Source of the DNA: Rubritalea squalenifaciens DSM 18772
GTDB lineage: Bacteria > Verrucomicrobiota > Verrucomicrobiia > Verrucomicrobiales > Akkermansiaceae
DNA length: 64,000 nt
Reading direction: 5' to 3'
NCBI RefSeq assembly: GCF_900141815.1
Contig: NZ_FQYR01000002.1
Location: forward strand, 907,091 to 971,090
Of this stretch, positions 61,433-64,000 are shown one piece after another (the first letter of the stretch is position 1; each line of letters opens with the position of its first letter). Position numbers and translations under genes: made by a program. The notes under the pieces are model-generated. The model saw nothing but the letters and a program-made list of their open reading frames with translations. It was not told the DNA's origin and ran no database searches.

Positions 61433-62923
61433 CTATTCTACTCTGTAACCGTTTCGGTAGGGCTGATTGAGGAAGATGAGTTCTTTTCCATCCCTTAGTT
61501 GGTGTTTCTCGATGATGTTGGCCTGTTTCCCTTTGATTGTTCGTGGGATCGTCAGAGTAAGGATACCATCCGTGACTTCCCAACTAGCACCTGCGAAATC
61601 CGGCGTTTGCCGTCCATTGATGCTATAGGTGGCTGTTCGGTCGGCATGGAAGGTGCGGCGGTGGATGTCCTCATTGTGGCGGTATTCCCAAGTGCCGACA
61701 AAGGCCTCAGCGTCTGACATCAAAGACTGCGTATCTTCAAACAAGAGTGTCCCCGTTGAGTCTGGACTAAAATGGCCAACTTTATCGTCGCCGCGGTTAT
61801 CGGCGATCACCAAAAGATGAAGTGTCCAGGTGTCGTTCCGATTTGGTCGCTCATTGATGTGGAACTTGTAGGTGTTGTTCTCGCTGCGGGCGATGAGGCC
61901 TGTCATTCCCATATGGTTGTCTTGGGTGATCGTGACGCCGTTTTTTCGTAACTCAGCATTCTGGATGACGAGTGCATCCCTTCCGTGCATCCACTTGACA
62001 ATGGCTTGGTAGTCACCCGCTTTCCAGACTAGGTGAGAGACATCGAATACCAATTCGCTAAGCTCAGTGGTGGGAGTCTCGGGGAGGGTCCATGGAAATT
62101 CTCTGCTCGGCAGTTCACGGATGAATTCGGTGCGGTCGAAGGGGATGGAGGAAAAGTGCTCGCCGTTAGATCCGCCGTACTTAATGGCATGGTTCTCAAG
62201 CACCTTCATCGGGGTGTGACCGTTTTTTGCATGTACCTCCACTTCTCCTCGAAAGACGCCGACTTCGACAGGTCTGTGATCTCCCGGGATGTGTAGAGCG
62301 AATTCGGTGCCGAGATCGATGACTTTGCCTTCTGTGTAGTTGATGGTGAAGCCCTCCGCCCCATCGGGTACGTCGGCTACCACGCGGCCTTGGTTCATGT
62401 AGGCTTCGTTGTCGCCAGTGACTTTGAAGCTGGCAGGTCCCTCTATCAGCGCCCGAACTCCGCTTTGGAAAGTGATCTCCACGAGTCCCGAGTCGATGGT
62501 GATGGGCCTGCTCTCGTTAGTCAGGTCAATGCTTTCCGGGGCGGAGCCGTTCCAAGTGACACCTATCAGGCTAGTGATGGAGGCTTTGGCATTGCTTGTG
62601 CTGGGCTGATCATTGAGTGCAACCGCTGGAGTGGGTGATTCGTTGAATAAAAGTTTTCCGGTGATGAGCCCGGTGCCGAAGAGGAGGACGGCTGCTGCTG
62701 CGTACCTTGGCCATAGCTTGACTTTCCTCGGCTGTTTTTGGAATGGTGCGACCTCATTGGAGCTCAGATGTGGAAGATTGGCTTCCACTGCTGTCAATTG
62801 CAGGTAGTAATCGAGGTTGGAATCGTTTTCTAACAATTCCTCGAGTCTTGCCATTTCGACTCTGGTAAGAGACTTGGAAAGGCTTTTGCTGGTGAGGTTG
62901 ATTAATTCGACAGACGGTTTCAC
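61433..62923 (-). CDS. FecR-like anti-sigma/sensor protein
   Basis: A 496-residue protein. Residues 1-65 are an anti-sigma-like helical start (LEELLENDSNLDYYLQLTAVEANL), a membrane helix lies at about 74-92 (YAAAAVLLFGTGLITGKLL), and a FecR domain follows (about 130-250: GLVEITFQSGVRALIEGPASFKV ... GTEFALHI ... VGVFRGEVEVHAKNG). The C-terminal ~90 residues (FVGTWEYRHNEDIHRRTFHADRTATYSINGR) resemble a small lipocalin-like domain. It starts 14 bases after the sigma gene, the usual ECF/FecR arrangement, and likely gates the sigma factor at the membrane. Confidence 0.88.
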   Translation of the reverse strand: MKPSVELINLTSKSLSKSLTRVEMARLEELLENDSNLDYYLQLTAVEANLPHLSSNEVAPFQKQPRKVKLWPRYAAAAVLLFGTGLITGKLLFNESPTPAVALNDQPSTSNAKASITSLIGVTWNGSAPESIDLTNESRPITIDSGLVEITFQSGVRALIEGPASFKVTGDNEAYMNQGRVVADVPDGAEGFTINYTEGKVIDLGTEFALHIPGDHRPVEVGVFRGEVEVHAKNGHTPMKVLENHAIKYGGSNGEHFSSIPFDRTEFIRELPSREFPWTLPETPTTELSELVFDVSHLVWKAGDYQAIVKWMHGRDALVIQNAELRKNGVTITQDNHMGMTGLIARSENNTYKFHINERPNRNDTWTLHLLVIADNRGDDKVGHFSPDSTGTLLFEDTQSLMSDAEAFVGTWEYRHNEDIHRRTFHADRTATYSINGRQTPDFAGASWEVTDGILTLTIPRTIKGKQANIIEKHQLRDGKELIFLNQPYRNGYRVE

Positions 62924-62937
62924 GATAAAAAACTACT

Positions 62938-63489
62938 CTACTTGTTAAGCTGCTCCTTGATGCAGTGTGCGAGTTTGACTCGAACTCGGGAAATGGACTT
63001 ATGGATGGAATCTGCTGACTTGCCGATTTCCTTGGCAAATTCCTTGAGCGAGCGTTGCTTGATGTATTTTTCAGAAATGATGCTTTGCTCTTCTTGCTTA
63101 AGCAGAGAGACACAGTGTCTCAGAGCTGTGAGCGTATCATTCTGTTGGCTGAAAGTTTCTTCCGCCCTGGAGGCGATTCTTTGGAAGATGGCTTCATCGA
63201 AGACGACTTCCCCCCTGCGGATGCGATCCCGACGGTGGGCCATGGTCTTGAAGTAGGCTACTCTAAATGCCCAGGCCTTGAAGCTAGTGCCGGGCTTGAA
63301 TTCACTGTGCCTCTGCCAGAGGAAGATATTCGTTTCCTGGATAATATCCTCGATATCCTCCCCCGTACCATTGATTGAGATGATGTACGCCCTGACGTCC
63401 GGTTGGATATCCGCAATCCACTGCTCGACCTGCTCGGAGGAGGCGCTGGGTGTGGTTTGACGATGTTTCGGATGCAATTCCATGGCCAT
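62938..63489 (-). CDS. RNA polymerase sigma-70 factor, ECF (Rhodopirellula/Verrucomicrobium type)
   Basis: A 183-residue sigma factor. Region 2 (about 25-95: QPDVRAYIISINGTGEDIEDIIQETNIFLWQR ... FKAWAFRVAYFKTMAHRRDRIRRGE) and region 4 (about 125-180: LKQEEQSIISEKYIKQRSLKEFAKEIGKSADSIHKSISRVRVKLAHCI). This pattern is typical of the ECF group expanded in Planctomycetes and Verrucomicrobia. It is followed by the FecR-like gene. Confidence 0.92.
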   Translation of the reverse strand: MAMELHPKHRQTTPSASSEQVEQWIADIQPDVRAYIISINGTGEDIEDIIQETNIFLWQRHSEFKPGTSFKAWAFRVAYFKTMAHRRDRIRRGEVVFDEAIFQRIASRAEETFSQQNDTLTALRHCVSLLKQEEQSIISEKYIKQRSLKEFAKEIGKSADSIHKSISRVRVKLAHCIKEQLNK

Positions 63490-63561
63490 ATTCGGGCGAG
63501 ATCTAAGAACTATACCGTATTGTGGCCAAAACTGACAAAGAACATTTCTTTAGGAAATAAA

Positions 63562-63590
63562 ACACCCCGACCAAAAATTGATCGAGGTGG
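63562..63590 (-). terminator. Intrinsic terminator of the outer-membrane protein gene
   Basis: Reading on the minus strand, CACCTCGATC pairs with GGTCGGGGTG (G-U pairs allowed) around a seven-base loop and is followed by TTTTATTT. Confidence 0.75.
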
Positions 63591-63616
63591 GAAGTAAGAG
63601 CGAATAGTTGAGAGGC

Positions 63617-64000
63617 TTAGCGTATTTCGTTTCCTTTGCCGAAGTCGAACTGGAATTGAAGCCAGATGCTGTCCTCACCACCGAATTCAGATGAATGGTC
63701 GTGATTGTACTGGAGACGTGCATGGCCGCCTGCGTAATCGTTGAATTCGAAGCTGCGGGTCAGAGCCAGGGAGGCGCGATGGCGCTCGGGTAGTTCTTCT
63801 ACGTGGTCTACGCCTTCAATGTAGCCATAACGAGCACCCAGTTCCCAGTTGTCCATGAAGCCATATCCAATGTGGGTGTGAATGCCCCATTCCTCAGCAG
63901 AGCCGCTGACATCGCCATCCTCGGATGCGAAATCAAATTCACGATATACTGCTTCTACAAGAGTGCGAATGTGCTTACCGCCAGGTTCTAGGCCGTTCTC
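63617..64000 (-). CDS. Outer-membrane beta-barrel protein, partial (N-terminus outside window)
   Basis: The frame is open from the window edge to the stop at 63617, at least 127 residues; an internal Met at 63856 is not the start, because the coding pattern continues upstream (KHIRTLVEAVYREFDFASEDGD, then EEWGIHTHIGYGFMDNW). Alternating aromatic/polar strands such as ELGARYGYIEGV, RASLALTRSFEFNDY, HARLQYNHD and SIWLQFQFDFG indicate a membrane barrel, and the end is near the usual barrel closing strand. The family (porin or similar) is not resolved. Confidence 0.75.
   Translation of the reverse strand, partial: ENGLEPGGKHIRTLVEAVYREFDFASEDGDVSGSAEEWGIHTHIGYGFMDNWELGARYGYIEGVDHVEELPERHRASLALTRSFEFNDYAGGHARLQYNHDHSSEFGGEDSIWLQFQFDFGKGNEIR

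Overview
The window looks like a chromosomal segment of a marine-type Verrucomicrobiota, most likely order Verrucomicrobiales (Rubritalea-like; this placement is inference from gene content, not from a marker gene). The clues are two PEP-CTERM proteins, ECF sigma/FecR and ECF sigma/vWA modules, a Tat-exported sulfatase with formylglycine-generating enzymes, a giant pilin-like protein of the Verru_Chthon type, eukaryotic-type HisA and UDP-glucose pyrophosphorylase, and medium GC with dense, mostly short operons.

Left part (1-12.2 kb, minus strand): an operon of an ECF sigma factor, a 1057-residue membrane protein joining an anti-sigma-like N-terminus to TPR and von Willebrand A domains, and a very large exported protein cut by the window edge. 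Before it lie a sulfatase, a PEP-CTERM protein and a cytoplasmic formylglycine-generating enzyme (FGE), then fumarase C. Divergent from fumarase is a stand-alone nitric oxide synthase oxygenase, followed by a GYF/CD225 membrane protein and a DUF2752 protein.

14.4-23.6 kb: a frameshifted TPR gene, a CigR-like secreted protein with Gly/Lys/His-rich repeats, and a seven-gene uronate operon (eda-kdgK-kduI-dctPQM-kduD). The operon imports and converts 5-keto-4-deoxyuronate-type sugars to pyruvate and glyceraldehyde-3-phosphate. It is read divergently from a XylR-type AraC regulator, which is followed by a MutT-like NUDIX gene. Together with the sulfatase/FGE genes this points to use of sulfated, uronate-containing polysaccharides, although no polysaccharide lyase is present here.

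23.7-38.8 kb: a BlaI repressor with an M56 protease whose outer domain is a LamG fold, a three-repeat secreted protein, a DUF1287 protein, two HKD-type phospholipase D-like proteins, a DUF1080 protein, a nitroreductase, an SRP RNA gene (minus strand), two small orphan genes, a ParA/Soj ATPase, a SWIM-SNF2 helicase, a glycosyltransferase-like protein and a rhodanese-YceI fusion.

38.8-56 kb: mainly housekeeping genes (EF-P, KdsD, HisA, MtfA, SufT, UGPase, HAD phosphatase, LptF/G permease, rhomboid, MazG), a second FGE predicted to be a lipoprotein, a purple-acid-phosphatase-like protein, an acetyltransferase, and two tandem PAS-PAS-SpoIIE phosphatases.

56-64 kb: a giant pilin-like protein with a small secreted partner, then on the minus strand an ECF sigma factor, a FecR-like anti-sigma/sensor and a PEP-CTERM protein with a discoidin-like fold, and at the right edge a truncated outer-membrane beta-barrel gene. 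No insertion sequence, prophage, CRISPR array, tRNA or rRNA was seen.
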